The notes beneath the pieces are model-generated. The model searched no databases. It was given only the letters and a program-made list of their open reading frames with translations, and was not told the DNA's origin. The position numbers were made by a program, and so were the translations under genes. Shown in pieces: positions 46,726 through 55,207 of a stretch of DNA of 64,000 nucleotides. The DNA lies in contig NZ_RQYN01000005.1 in the NCBI RefSeq assembly GCF_003860135.1, forward strand, positions 1 to 64,000. The letters are read 5' to 3'. Positions within the stretch are counted from its first letter, which is position 1, and each line of letters begins with the position of its first letter. The stretch comes from Tannerella forsythia (GTDB lineage Bacteria > Bacteroidota > Bacteroidia > Bacteroidales > Tannerellaceae).

Positions 46726-48736
46726 ATCCTTCCTTTTTCGGTAGAAGATGGCAAAGATCCGGATCATTCTTTATCCGTTCTAACTCGTCAGTAACGATTT
46801 GTTTCGTTTCCTCCTTGATGCAGTTGTAGTTAAGTTGTATCTGCTCTTTCATGCGGTCTGTCCCGTTCTCATCCGTAAAATCAGTGATGACAGGAATAGG
46901 TTGATAAGCCTTTGTTTCGGCTGTGACTTTTGCGTTATCCACTACAATCTCACAGTGGAAAATTTTCTGCTCAATACGCTCATCAAAGTTGTCGGCCACT
47001 GCTCCGACAAACATTCCTTGTGTAAGGTTGGATATTTTCGATGCCGGTATCAGGCTGTCCATTTGTGTAGAGATGGAAGTCGTTTTATCGCTTCGGGTAA
47101 TACTCATGCTCTGCCGTTTTTGAAGCACTTTTCCGAAACGTTCCGATAATGTTTTTGCCGTTTCACTGACCACTTGACCAGAGAAGATATTGCCGACTGT
47201 ATTTTCAATAACCTTACTCTCTTTATCTCCATAATCGCGTCGCAACTGACTGAAATCCTGAAAGCCCAATATTACGGCCACTTTGTTGCTTCGGGCGGTA
47301 GCAATCAGATTATCCAGTCCCTTGAAGAAGATGGTCGGCAACTCATCGATGATGACCGAACTTTTCAATCGCCCCTTTTTATTGATGAGTTTTACAATCC
47401 GGCTATTGTACAGGCCCAATGCCGCCGAGTAAATATTCTGACGGTCGGGGTTGTTGCCGACAACTAAAATCTTCGGGTCTTCCGGATTGTTGATGTCAAG
47501 GGTAAATTCGTCTCCGCTCATTACCCAATATAACTGGGGCGAAATCATTCGGGAGAGCGGGATTTTTGCACTGGCAATCTGCCCCATCAATTGGTCTGCG
47601 GCACCACCTAACCAAGCATCCATAAAAGGGCTCAAGTAGTTCTCCAGCTCAGGGTAAGAAGTAAGAATGGGGAAAATGTCTTCATACCTCTTGTTCAGAA
47701 ACTCAATGGCATGCGGGAAAGTACAGTACTTGCCATCCTGATAAATGCGCAAAAACCAGATAATAGCCGCAAAAAGGATAATCGGGCTCTCCACGAAGAA
47801 ATCGCCCTGCTTCTGTACCCAGTTCTTGTTCAGGTTCAGCATAATAGTGAAACTTGATTCGTAAGCATCGCTAATGTCCTCCATAAACGAAGGGTTGATG
47901 GGATTGCAACGGTGAGAACGGGCCGGATCATCGAAGTTTATCACATAAAAAGTTGGAACTTTTTTGTATCCTGCCTGATGATTCAGTAAATGATTGTAGG
48001 CAATCATGGAAAGATCGGGAAACTTAAAGTCATACACGTACATCGAAAAGCCTCTCTCAATTTGTTGTTTGATGTACTGATTCACTACGGCATACGACTT
48101 TCCGCTGCCCGGAGTACCTAACACGATACTTGCCCGAAACGGATTTACCACGTTTATCCAGCCACTCCATTGCTTTTTTCTGTACCAGAACTTGGTCGGC
48201 AAGTTTATGGAGTACTCATTTTGCAACAACCGCGTTTCCTGCATAAAACTCTCGTTTTCGGTATTGAAAACATCGTCCATCAGGCTGTTTTTGAGTAGCC
48301 GGCTCATCCACAGTCCACCTACCAACAGAAAAAGATAGCCTGATGCCGTTGTCAAGATGTAAAATCCGGCAGTTGTTGCTACCGGCAAAGGTAAATCAAG
48401 CATCCACCAGTTCATAAAGAAAAGGATAAATCCGATGGTCATAAATACATAGATTTTCGACCATGTAACTTTTTCCTCCTTCACCCCCTTTGTCCCTAAG
48501 CAGGAAAGGGCAAGGAAGACAACGGCAAACAGCTTTGTATAAAGAATGTTGTCGAACAGTCCTGCTGTACGGTTGAAGTTTAGCAAGATTTTATCCACGA
48601 CGGCGATGCCGATATTCCATTCCTTCAGGGCGTAATAGCAGAACCAATAGATGTTTATCACCACGAACAAAATGCTTATCGCTCGCATAAATTCCATCAC
48701 TTTGGCAAGTCCTCTCAAATCGTCTTCTTGTTGCAT
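46724..48736 (-). CDS. mobC: MobC/TraG-type coupling protein
   Basis: 670 residues. N-terminal membrane segments include the YWFCY motif (INIYWFCYYAL) followed by three more hydrophobic helices to about 160. The ATPase has Walker A VLGTPGSGKSYAV near 205 and Walker B-like SSVIIDELPTIF near 440. It is the type IV coupling protein that brings the relaxase-DNA complex to the mating channel. It is full length and the last gene of the mobA-mobB-mobC operon. Confidence 0.92.
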   Translation of the reverse strand: MQQEDDLRGLAKVMEFMRAISILFVVINIYWFCYYALKEWNIGIAVVDKILLNFNRTAGLFDNILYTKLFAVVFLALSCLGTKGVKEEKVTWSKIYVFMTIGFILFFMNWWMLDLPLPVATTAGFYILTTASGYLFLLVGGLWMSRLLKNSLMDDVFNTENESFMQETRLLQNEYSINLPTKFWYRKKQWSGWINVVNPFRASIVLGTPGSGKSYAVVNQYIKQQIERGFSMYVYDFKFPDLSMIAYNHLLNHQAGYKKVPTFYVINFDDPARSHRCNPINPSFMEDISDAYESSFTIMLNLNKNWVQKQGDFFVESPIILFAAIIWFLRIYQDGKYCTFPHAIEFLNKRYEDIFPILTSYPELENYLSPFMDAWLGGAADQLMGQIASAKIPLSRMISPQLYWVMSGDEFTLDINNPEDPKILVVGNNPDRQNIYSAALGLYNSRIVKLINKKGRLKSSVIIDELPTIFFKGLDNLIATARSNKVAVILGFQDFSQLRRDYGDKESKVIENTVGNIFSGQVVSETAKTLSERFGKVLQKRQSMSITRSDKTTSISTQMDSLIPASKISNLTQGMFVGAVADNFDERIEQKIFHCEIVVDNAKVTAETKAYQPIPVITDFTDENGTDRMKEQIQLNYNCIKEETKQIVTDELERIKNDPDLCHLLPKKEG

Positions 48737-48778
48737 TTTCTTAAAAAATTAAATTGTTAATAAATCAATGAGTGTTTC

Positions 48779-50002
48779 TCACACCTGCCTCCCATACCTT
48801 CGTTTTTTCTTTTTCTTACGGTATGGGAAAGGCTGGTCTTCTTTGTGGTGGTACTCCGGCTCAGGGGAAAGCATGGAAAACAATCCGCCTGCTCCCCATT
48901 CGGACGTGTGGTAAATATCCGAAAGCCGGATAGGGCTGACCGTATTCTCCGCTTGTTCCTGCTTACCACCGTATAACTCGTTGAAGACATTGGCGGAATA
49001 CTCCTTGCCCAATCGGGAGCCATTCAATACGGTACGGGTCGTATGATCAATAAAAGTTGCACCATAGATACGCCCCTCGTCATTCCGTCGAAACAACACA
49101 TCCATTCCCTGTTGACGTAGTTCCGCTCGAAACTCGCCCTCATTCCGACAACTCCGCTTGACTTCCGATACCGCTTGGAGCGTATGCAACTTCAACCGTT
49201 GCTTTTTGATGCGTCCGGCAGATGTTACCATCCGTTTTTCCAATCCGTCATATCCGACAGATTTACCGAATAGGGAAGACTTTATCGGATTGCCAACCTT
49301 GTTTCCTTCGCGGTCCAATGCCGAATAGAGCAGTCCCCGGTAAGGCTTTCCTTTTACTTCGCCTTTAAGTTCTTCCAGATGGATGTTGTACAGAGAAAGA
49401 AGCGCCTTGTATTCGCCCATCGACTGAAAGTGGTACATGGCGGCCAACGGTTTGATGACCGATGCCATCTGCTTTTTCAGATTCCCCTGCGAAACATCGA
49501 CCGGTGTTAATTCCCATTGCTCGGAATGCTTTTGTCCTTCCGCCGGATGAAGATGGTATTTGCGCTCCAACTGTTCCGTAATCTGCTTACTTCGCTCATG
49601 TTCGCGGTAATCGTTAATCTTCTTTCCGTTACTGTCTACCCGGAGCGAAACGATGTGGATGTGTTCCCGCCCGATATCCTCGTGTTTGAAAATCAGATAC
49701 GGTTGATTCCCATATCCGAGCCGTTGCATATACTCGTGTCCGATGTCCGTGAGTTGGTCGTCCGACAGACGGTCGTCGGGATGCGGATTGATGGAAACAT
49801 GAAAGACCGGTTTCTCGGTACGGAAGTGTGCCGGAACAAACCGCATAAAATCGTTCATACATTCCGAAACGCTGAACGCTCCGTCGGCAGGTTCAAAGAC
49901 CAGACGCGAGCCGAGCACTTTGCCTAATCCCTCGTCCACCTTTTCCTGATTGTAAGCCAGTGCCCCGTACAGGTTGCTGCCGATATTTATTTTTGCGACC
50001 AT
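48779..50002 (-). CDS. mobB: MobB relaxase
   Basis: 407 residues, MOB(P)-type relaxase/mobilization nuclease domain (PF03432). The metal-binding HUH motif is EHIHIVSLRVDSNG near 117, preceded by FHVSINPHPDDRLSD near 70. The N-terminus (MVAKINIGSNLYGALAYNQEKV) is typical and holds the Tyr nucleophile candidates. It nicks oriT and leads the strand into the recipient. It overlaps mobA by 16 bp. The C-terminus is very basic (KKKKKRRYGR). It could also serve the nested element, which has mobA but no relaxase. Confidence 0.9.
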   Translation of the reverse strand: MVAKINIGSNLYGALAYNQEKVDEGLGKVLGSRLVFEPADGAFSVSECMNDFMRFVPAHFRTEKPVFHVSINPHPDDRLSDDQLTDIGHEYMQRLGYGNQPYLIFKHEDIGREHIHIVSLRVDSNGKKINDYREHERSKQITEQLERKYHLHPAEGQKHSEQWELTPVDVSQGNLKKQMASVIKPLAAMYHFQSMGEYKALLSLYNIHLEELKGEVKGKPYRGLLYSALDREGNKVGNPIKSSLFGKSVGYDGLEKRMVTSAGRIKKQRLKLHTLQAVSEVKRSCRNEGEFRAELRQQGMDVLFRRNDEGRIYGATFIDHTTRTVLNGSRLGKEYSANVFNELYGGKQEQAENTVSPIRLSDIYHTSEWGAGGLFSMLSPEPEYHHKEDQPFPYRKKKKKRRYGRQV

Positions 50003-50424
50003 TGCTCCTTACACGCTTCCGATAAGGCCAAGACCTTCCGGCCGATCTCTACCAAATCGACCGTCGCTTTCTCCAATTTATAGAGCAAGGCCAACGCTTT
50101 CTTCTCCGAAAAATGGCTGTGCAACTCCTTTACCACTTGGTTGTAATTCACTCCGACGGAGCGAAACTGCGCATAAAAAGAGGAGAGTTTGGTCGCATAT
50201 TCCATAATGGCACGGTCGTGTTTGATGACCCGGAACTCTTCCCCGAAGACACGCGCGGCTATAAAACGCGCTTTCGATTGCACTCCCGACTCCTCAAACA
50301 GTGTGAGGAAACGGGCATGTTCTTCGGCCGTAAAATTGACCGAGTAGCGGAAACGTGCCGGGTCGATCTTGGGATTTCTTCCGCCTTTGCCCCGTTTCGG
50401 AGGCTTACTTTTCTCTTCATTCAT
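49987..50424 (-). CDS. mobA: MobA relaxosome accessory protein
   Basis: 145 residues. A ribbon-helix-helix N-terminus (FRYSVNFTAEEHARFLTLFEESGVQSKARFIAARVFGE) and a helical C-terminus (FRSVGVNYNQVVKELHSHFSEKKA) match CTn MobA. It is first in the mob operon, preceded by the leader motif CCACTAAAAA 9 bases before the ATG and by an oriT-like hairpin. The protein at 24244 is a distant homologue. Confidence 0.88.
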   Translation of the reverse strand: MNEEKSKPPKRGKGGRNPKIDPARFRYSVNFTAEEHARFLTLFEESGVQSKARFIAARVFGEEFRVIKHDRAIMEYATKLSSFYAQFRSVGVNYNQVVKELHSHFSEKKALALLYKLEKATVDLVEIGRKVLALSEACKEQWSQK

Positions 50425-50520
50425 ACATTGGCCTTTTTAGTGGATAGACTGTCGTAAACGCATCCGTAATCCCCGGAAAATCTTCTTTACAAGCAACCGA
50501 CTTCGGAGGATATGCCTGTC

Positions 50521-50585
50521 CCCTTTCGGGGCAAGCGTTTTTTGCAGCAGAACTTGTTTCGTGCAGCAAAAAACACAGCTTGCTA
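50521..50585. other. candidate oriT of the main element
   Basis: After CCCCTTTCGGGG comes GCAAGC-GTTTTTTGC (50531-50545), a loop, GCAAAAAAC (50566-50574), the bulge ACA and GCTTGC (50578-50583), then TAT. Arms and bulge are laid out as in 24709-24780, with compensating base changes. It lies about 100 bp upstream of mobA. The rest of 50425-50879 holds no gene. Confidence 0.6.
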
Positions 50586-50686
50586 TTTGCTTCTCCGGCG
50601 CAAATAAATCTGTTCTCTGACCGGAACAGAGGTAAAGAAAAGGGGGCGTAAAAACAGTCCCGGATACGTTCGAATCTTTCATGGCG

Positions 50687-50694
50687 CAAAGTTA
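50687..50694 (-). promoter_or_regulatory. -7 box of the mob operon
   Basis: CAAAGTTA on plus reads TAACTTTG on minus, fitting TAnnTTTG, about 260 bp upstream of mobA; the oriT-like hairpin would then lie in the transcribed leader. Confidence 0.5.
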
Positions 50695-50879
50695 CGGAGC
50701 AAAGCACTCTGCTCTCATATAGCAGGATATGCCTCTTGGTGCCGAATCGGAGCCACTTGCTTCCATCTACGAAAAAAGGGACCATTCAAAGCAAAAGGCC
50801 GGTGCGGGAGACAAAACTTCAAGTTTGCGTGTAACCCCTCCTGACGGAAAACCCGTGTTAGGTGTTGGTGTTAAATTAT

Positions 50880-51218
50880 TTATTCGTTTTTTTCTTGTCC
50901 ATTCCAACGATATATTTTAACTCTGCCATCAGTTGAAACTTCAAAAGTTCTTTTGTCATCACTTAAAACTTTTTTTAGAAGCCATCCCGCATCTTTACCT
51001 GCTTGTTCTACGTCTTTTGACTTTTCATAAAGAGCAATCATCGGAGTACCTTGCCAATAATAATTATCTCCACCAAGTAAATCACGGGCTGCAAACCATT
51101 CGTCTTTTCTGTTTTTACACCAACTATACACAGCTCCTTGCAAAAAATCTAAAATTCTTTGTTTTTGTCCATCTGTTATTCCGTGAACATCTCTAATTTT
51201 CGAATCATCTGTTAGCAT
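50880..51218 (-). CDS. small partner protein of the HEPN gene
   Basis: 112 residues, not recognised. It begins MLTDDSKIRDVHGITDGQKQRILDFLQGAVYSWCKNRKDEWF and may form a small winged-helix-like fold with C-terminal strands (TFEVSTDGRVKIYRWNG). Its start overlaps the end of the HEPN gene by 14 bp, so it is translated after it. The position suggests an antitoxin or co-effector; nothing in the sequence decides which. Confidence 0.65.
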   Translation of the reverse strand: MLTDDSKIRDVHGITDGQKQRILDFLQGAVYSWCKNRKDEWFAARDLLGGDNYYWQGTPMIALYEKSKDVEQAGKDAGWLLKKVLSDDKRTFEVSTDGRVKIYRWNGQEKNE

Positions 51219-51885
51219 ATTCTTTTCCTTTAATTTTTAGTAGCATATCTCTAACTATTTGGTCTACACTTTTGAAATAAGGGAAACAATCGTCTTTTGC
51301 AATTTCAACTTGAAAAATACCCTGAGCAAAAGGTAAATTTTCTATTGGAATTTCCACGTCTTTACTATTGTCAAAACATAATTTTAGAAAATCTTCAAGA
51401 CCATTTTCCAAGTCTTTTGTTGAAACTTGTTTCCCTTTTACCGACTTTCCACTAAAAATGGCTTTGTTTGCGTGTGAATACGGATTTCTGTATTTATTTT
51501 TAAAATTTCTCAATTCTTGTTTTTGCTGTTTCGAAATCAATCCTTGCGAACAGGCTGCATTTATAGATGCCTCTAATTGTAAATTATCATATTTGTTTAT
51601 TCCATCAATAAAGGCATCTTTAATTTCCACATCATCTGCTTTATTTTCGATAGAATACTTCACCCCTAAGCAAAATTTAAGGGATTTTTCTAAAAAATAA
51701 TTTGTCAGTGTTATTGTTGATTGATATAATCCACAAATAAAACATTTGCAAATCTCATCACGAATGGGGTCTAATGCAGGATAACCATATTCAATAGTAA
51801 ATATTTCTTTAATAATCTCATAATTATTTCCAATTTGAGAATTTAAACTGTCAATGAAACTTTTCAATCTGTTATTGTTATCCAT
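51205..51885 (-). CDS. HEPN-like protein, candidate RNase toxin
   Basis: 226 residues, largely helical. It carries the HEPN signature R-N-x3-H in NKYRNPYSHANKA (Arg133, Asn134, His138), the catalytic motif of HEPN ribonucleases. The family is otherwise not recognised. It has a -7 box TATATTTG on the minus strand at 51942-51949. With the overlapping small gene it could be a toxin-antitoxin or abortive-infection pair. It sits between mobA and the tra remnant, where traA-traM are expected. Confidence 0.7.
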   Translation of the reverse strand: MDNNNRLKSFIDSLNSQIGNNYEIIKEIFTIEYGYPALDPIRDEICKCFICGLYQSTITLTNYFLEKSLKFCLGVKYSIENKADDVEIKDAFIDGINKYDNLQLEASINAACSQGLISKQQKQELRNFKNKYRNPYSHANKAIFSGKSVKGKQVSTKDLENGLEDFLKLCFDNSKDVEIPIENLPFAQGIFQVEIAKDDCFPYFKSVDQIVRDMLLKIKGKEYANR

Positions 51886-51941
51886 TTTTTGCTTGTTTTT
51901 TGCACTTCGTTACACTTGCACCTAACGCCTTATTTACGCAA

Positions 51942-51949
51942 CAAATATA
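51942..51949 (-). promoter_or_regulatory. -7 box of the HEPN pair
   Basis: CAAATATA on plus reads TATATTTG on minus, about 57 bp upstream of the HEPN start. Confidence 0.6.
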
Positions 51950-52366
51950 CAACATTCGTATATATTACAATATTCGTAATCATTTTTTATTTTTAATGTG
52001 AATTTCGATGTAAGAAAAGGGCCAAAAAGTTGGAACATAATGGAAAACCATCCGTAAACCTCTATCAAGAACTTATGGATCGCTCAAAATTGATGCCTGC
52101 TTAGGTCGAACTCACCTTAATTTATTTTTTTTATCAGACAAAGCCACCAATAAAAAAGCATGTATAAAATATTATAAATCCAAAGATTTACATAAGCAAT
52201 AAAAAAACAAAATTGCTCATAGATAAAGATTTAAAAATGAATCAATTTGCTTTTTTATGAATAAAAGCCAATTGTATGCATGAATACAAAGGACTTAAAA
52301 ATCGAATCATAAAAACAGAGCAAAAAAATAATCACCCGATATCTTGCTTATTTTTGCAATAATTAC

Positions 52367-52374
52367 TAACTTTG
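52367..52374 (+). promoter_or_regulatory. -7 box of the gene at 52426
   Basis: TAACTTTG fits TAnnTTTG, 52 bp before the ATG at 52426. The stretch 51950-52366 is AT-rich and shows no gene or repeat I can support. Confidence 0.6.
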
Positions 52375-52425
52375 CTCTCAAATACATGATAAGCTATTAA
52401 TTATTTAACATAAAACGTAAAAAAT

Positions 52426-53109
52426 ATGACACCTGAAAATCCAACCCCCAAGAAGCGCCGTTCGGCTTACGTTTCCAACGAAAAAGCCCTGCTTAACTAC
52501 GATGCCATCTTTACCAACGTATCCACGCAACCCGTCATACAAAACGAACTTGCGGAGTACGGATACGATGACGCAAAAATAGCCGAAGGCAAAACCCTTG
52601 CCGATGCCGCACGCAAAGCCTACAACGACAACCTGCGTGAAAACGCCGAAGTTACCGTTGCCCGTAAAAACTTCGACCAGCAGGCCGAACAGTTTCTTGC
52701 AGCCTATGCCGCACACCGCAAGGCAGCCAAAGTATGTTTCCGGCGCGACCCTGCCGTTATCAAGCAGCTCGGCATCGTAGGGCGTGATCCCGATGCCTTC
52801 GCCCCGCGCCTCGAAGAAGCCGAAAACTTCTACCGCATCATCGCCCTCACTCCTGCAATAGCTACCCCTCTTGCACAGTTCAAAATAACGCCCGAAACCA
52901 TCACCCAAGCCCAACAACAAGCCGCCCTGGTGAGACAAGCCCGAGCCGATTACCTGCGCGAAAAAGGCGAAAGCCAAGACGCCACCAAGCAAAAAGACGC
53001 CGCCTTCCGCGCCATCGAAACGTGGCTGTCCGACTTCTTTGCCGTAGCCCGCATCGCTCTCGAAGACAATCCGCAACTACTCGAAGCCCTCACTAAAATT
53101 GTCCGCTAA
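52426..53109 (+). CDS. unknown Bacteroidales protein, 227 residues
   Basis: A cytosolic, helical, Ala-rich protein (MTPENPTPKKRRSAYVSNEKALLNY; later SQDATKQKDAAFRAIETWLSDFFAVARIALEDNPQLLEAL). I do not recognise a named family, but similar helical proteins of this length are common in Bacteroidales. Base composition is richer in G+C than the AT-rich flanks, suggesting separate ancestry. It is followed directly by the 21-bp minisatellite. Confidence 0.7.
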   Translation: MTPENPTPKKRRSAYVSNEKALLNYDAIFTNVSTQPVIQNELAEYGYDDAKIAEGKTLADAARKAYNDNLRENAEVTVARKNFDQQAEQFLAAYAAHRKAAKVCFRRDPAVIKQLGIVGRDPDAFAPRLEEAENFYRIIALTPAIATPLAQFKITPETITQAQQQAALVRQARADYLREKGESQDATKQKDAAFRAIETWLSDFFAVARIALEDNPQLLEALTKIVR

Positions 53110-53202
53110 TAGCACACCGAATAAATAAAAATAACAAACCTCAACGCTCCAACTGCTAACGCATGCGGAGCGTTCGTATTTACGTCGCAGAGACTTTTCC
53201 CT

Positions 53203-53545
53203 CTCCTGCAAAAAGCATCCTACCCCCTGTCAAAAACACCTCACTCCCTGCAAAAAATCACCCGCCCCCTGCAAAAACACATCCACCCCACACAAAAAAC
53301 ATTTCACTCCCTGCAAAAAATCATTCACCCCTTGTAAGAAACATTCAACCCCATATAAAAAAACACCCGCTCCCTGTTAAAATCATCCGCCCCCTGCAAA
53401 AACACATCCACCCCACGCAAAAAACGTTTCACTCCCTGCAAAAAATCATTCACCCCTTGTAAGAAACATCCGACCCCATATAAAAAAAACACCCGCTCCC
53501 TGTTAAAATCATCCGCCCCCATACCCAAAGACATTCACTCCCGCA
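53203..53545. repeat. 21-bp minisatellite with phased A-tracts
   Basis: About sixteen units of 20-22 bp of the type CyCCCTGCAAAAAACATTCA follow one another. Units 4-9 and 10-15 form a nearly identical higher-order repeat of about 125 bp. Each unit has one A-run of 4-8 bases, so A-tracts recur every two helical turns. Length changes between units break any reading frame. Confidence 0.85.
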
Positions 53546-53666
53546 ACAAGTACAGTTAGAGAGAGAACATTTATTCGCCCAATCCGTATATCAGGCACGG
53601 TAGGATGTCATTTTCCTATCCCTCGCTCTGTCATGCAAGGCATCATTAAAAATCAAATCAATTCGT

Positions 53667-54599
53667 ATGAAATCAATTCTTTGGGTATGCGCTCTTATCG
53701 GGTGCATCACAACGGCGCAAGCACAGCAAGCCGACACGCTCTCTTCTCCTTCCAAAGGAGATTATTTTGAAGGGCTGACACGCCCGCTCACCTTTAACCG
53801 CATGATACCGCCGTATGCGCTGGAGGTTACGTTCTCCAAAACCGTGCATATCATCTTCCCGGCAGCGATTCGCTACGTAGATTTGGGTTCCGCCGATTTG
53901 TTGGCCGCCAAAGCCGACGGAGCGGAAAACGTACTGCGGGTGAAGGCCGCACTTCATTTCTTCCGTGAGAGTAATCTGGCGGTGATTACCGAAGACGGAG
54001 CCTATTACACGTTCAACGTGAAGTATGCCGACGAACCGGTCAAGTTAAGCATAGAGATGGCCGACTTTATCCGCGACGGCGAAGCGGTGAACCGCCCGAA
54101 CAATGCGATGGATATTTACCTGAAGGAGTTAGGGCGCGAGTCGCCCCTGCTCGTCAGGTTGATTATGCAATCCATCCATCAAAACAACAGGCGTGAGATA
54201 AAACATATCGGGAGTAAACGCTTCGGCATCCAATTTACGTTGAAAGGAATTTACACGCACAACGGATTGCTCTATTTCCATACGCAACTGAAAAACGCCT
54301 CCCACGTACCGTTTGACATGGATTACATCACGTTCAAAATCATCGATAAAAAGATAGCCAAGCGCACTGCTATTCAGGAACAGGTCATTGCCCCGCTCAG
54401 AGCGTATAACCATCTGATGTGTGCCGGAGGAAAGAAAACGGAGCGAACCGTTTTTACACTGCCGAAGTTTACCATTCCCGACGATAAGCATCTTGTGGTC
54501 GAGTTGCACGAAAAAGACGGTGGACGCCATCAGTCGTTCACCGTAGAGAATGCCGATCTTGTGAGAGCCCGTGTAATCAGTGAACTAAAAGTGAAGTAA
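53667..54599 (+). CDS. traN: conjugative transposon protein TraN
   Basis: 310 residues with a signal peptide (MKSILWVCALIGCITTAQAQQ). It matches the TraN family of Bacteroidales elements: LEVTFSKTVHIIFPAAIRYVDLGS, then the beta-rich central part and VIAPLRAYNHLMCAGGKKTERTVFTLPKF. TraN is an envelope component of the mating channel, comparable to VirB9-like proteins. The gene is intact, but traA-traM that should precede it are not in the window; the minisatellite lies directly upstream. Confidence 0.88.
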   Translation: MKSILWVCALIGCITTAQAQQADTLSSPSKGDYFEGLTRPLTFNRMIPPYALEVTFSKTVHIIFPAAIRYVDLGSADLLAAKADGAENVLRVKAALHFFRESNLAVITEDGAYYTFNVKYADEPVKLSIEMADFIRDGEAVNRPNNAMDIYLKELGRESPLLVRLIMQSIHQNNRREIKHIGSKRFGIQFTLKGIYTHNGLLYFHTQLKNASHVPFDMDYITFKIIDKKIAKRTAIQEQVIAPLRAYNHLMCAGGKKTERTVFTLPKFTIPDDKHLVVELHEKDGGRHQSFTVENADLVRARVISELKVK

Positions 54600-54603
54600 A
54601 TCT

Positions 54604-55188
54604 ATGAAACAGCTGGTATTTATGTTCTCGGTCCTGTGGACGTTGTTTTCCACGAATCAGGCTTACGCCCAACGCTGCCTGCCCGGTATGCAAGGCATAC
54701 GGATAACGGGAAGCATGGTAGACGGCATGCACCGTCCGGATAGCAGGAATAAGTTGGGATATTCTTTCGGACTGTCGATGACCACATACTCTAAAGGCGG
54801 CCATCAGTGGGTCTTTGGCGCAGAGTACCTGAACAAGTATTATCCGTACAGAGCGAATCGAATCCCCGTCAGCCAGTTCACGGGAGAGGGCGGTTACTTC
54901 CTGAATTTTCTTTCTACGCCCGGTAAGACATTGCTGTTTTCGCTCGGAGCATCCGCTCTTGCCGGATACGAAACAAGCAATTGGGGCGAAAAGACGCTTT
55001 TCGACGGGGCTACTCTTCGAAACAAAGACGGCTTTGTCTATGGCGGAGCACTCACCCTCGAAATGGAGACATATTTGTCCGACCGTATCGTGCTGCTTCT
55101 GACTGCCCGCGAACGGGTGCTGTGGAGTACATCCACCGGACGGCTTCATGCGCAATTCGGAGCAGGACTGAAATGGATGATACACTAA
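54604..55188 (+). CDS. traO: conjugal transfer protein TraO
   Basis: 194 residues with a signal peptide ending AYAQ and a beta-barrel-like mature part (GYSFGLSMTTYSKGGHQWVFGAEYLNKYY, LTARERVLWSTSTGR). This is the TraO family of CTnDOT-like elements, thought to be an outer-membrane component. It follows traN by 4 bp, so the two are one operon. Confidence 0.88.
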   Translation: MKQLVFMFSVLWTLFSTNQAYAQRCLPGMQGIRITGSMVDGMHRPDSRNKLGYSFGLSMTTYSKGGHQWVFGAEYLNKYYPYRANRIPVSQFTGEGGYFLNFLSTPGKTLLFSLGASALAGYETSNWGEKTLFDGATLRNKDGFVYGGALTLEMETYLSDRIVLLLTARERVLWSTSTGRLHAQFGAGLKWMIH

Positions 55189-55207
55189 AAAGAGAAAGGA
55201 GGATACA

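Larger units (their letters stand above)
50857..51926. repeat. inverted GTTAGGTG ends around the HEPN module
   Basis: GTTAGGTGTTGGTGTTA starts at 50857 and, on the minus strand, GTTAGGTGCAAGTGTAA starts at 51926: 8 identical bases plus further partial identity. The two bracket exactly the two-gene HEPN module. The GTTAGGT/ACCTAAC pattern recalls integron attC ends, but a full attC fold is not seen. It could be a cassette or small mobile unit boundary. Confidence 0.45.

Noticed and set aside
50686-50695. Second GTAnnTTTGC core (minus strand) as an attachment site
   Set aside because: It is better explained as the -7 box of the mob operon; the core motif overlaps the TAnnTTTG promoter box, so isolated matches mean little.
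50857-51926. Integron cassette with attC around the HEPN pair
   Set aside because: GTTAGGT and ACCTAAC are present, but a foldable attC with paired inner boxes was not found and no integron integrase is in view; kept only as inverted ends.
52405-53076. 223-codon antisense frame opposite the gene at 52426
   Set aside because: The plus-strand gene has a promoter box and a normal start; the antisense product is a Gly/Phe-rich shadow of GC-rich codons.
53163-53462. Frame encoding a Pro/Lys/His-rich repeat protein over the minisatellite
   Set aside because: Unit lengths vary between 20 and 22 bp and break the frame; the opposite strand has an equally good frame. The DNA repeat explains both.
53203-53545. 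Minisatellite as a CRISPR array
   Set aside because: There are no unique spacers; the units are contiguous and similar throughout, and no cas gene is near.
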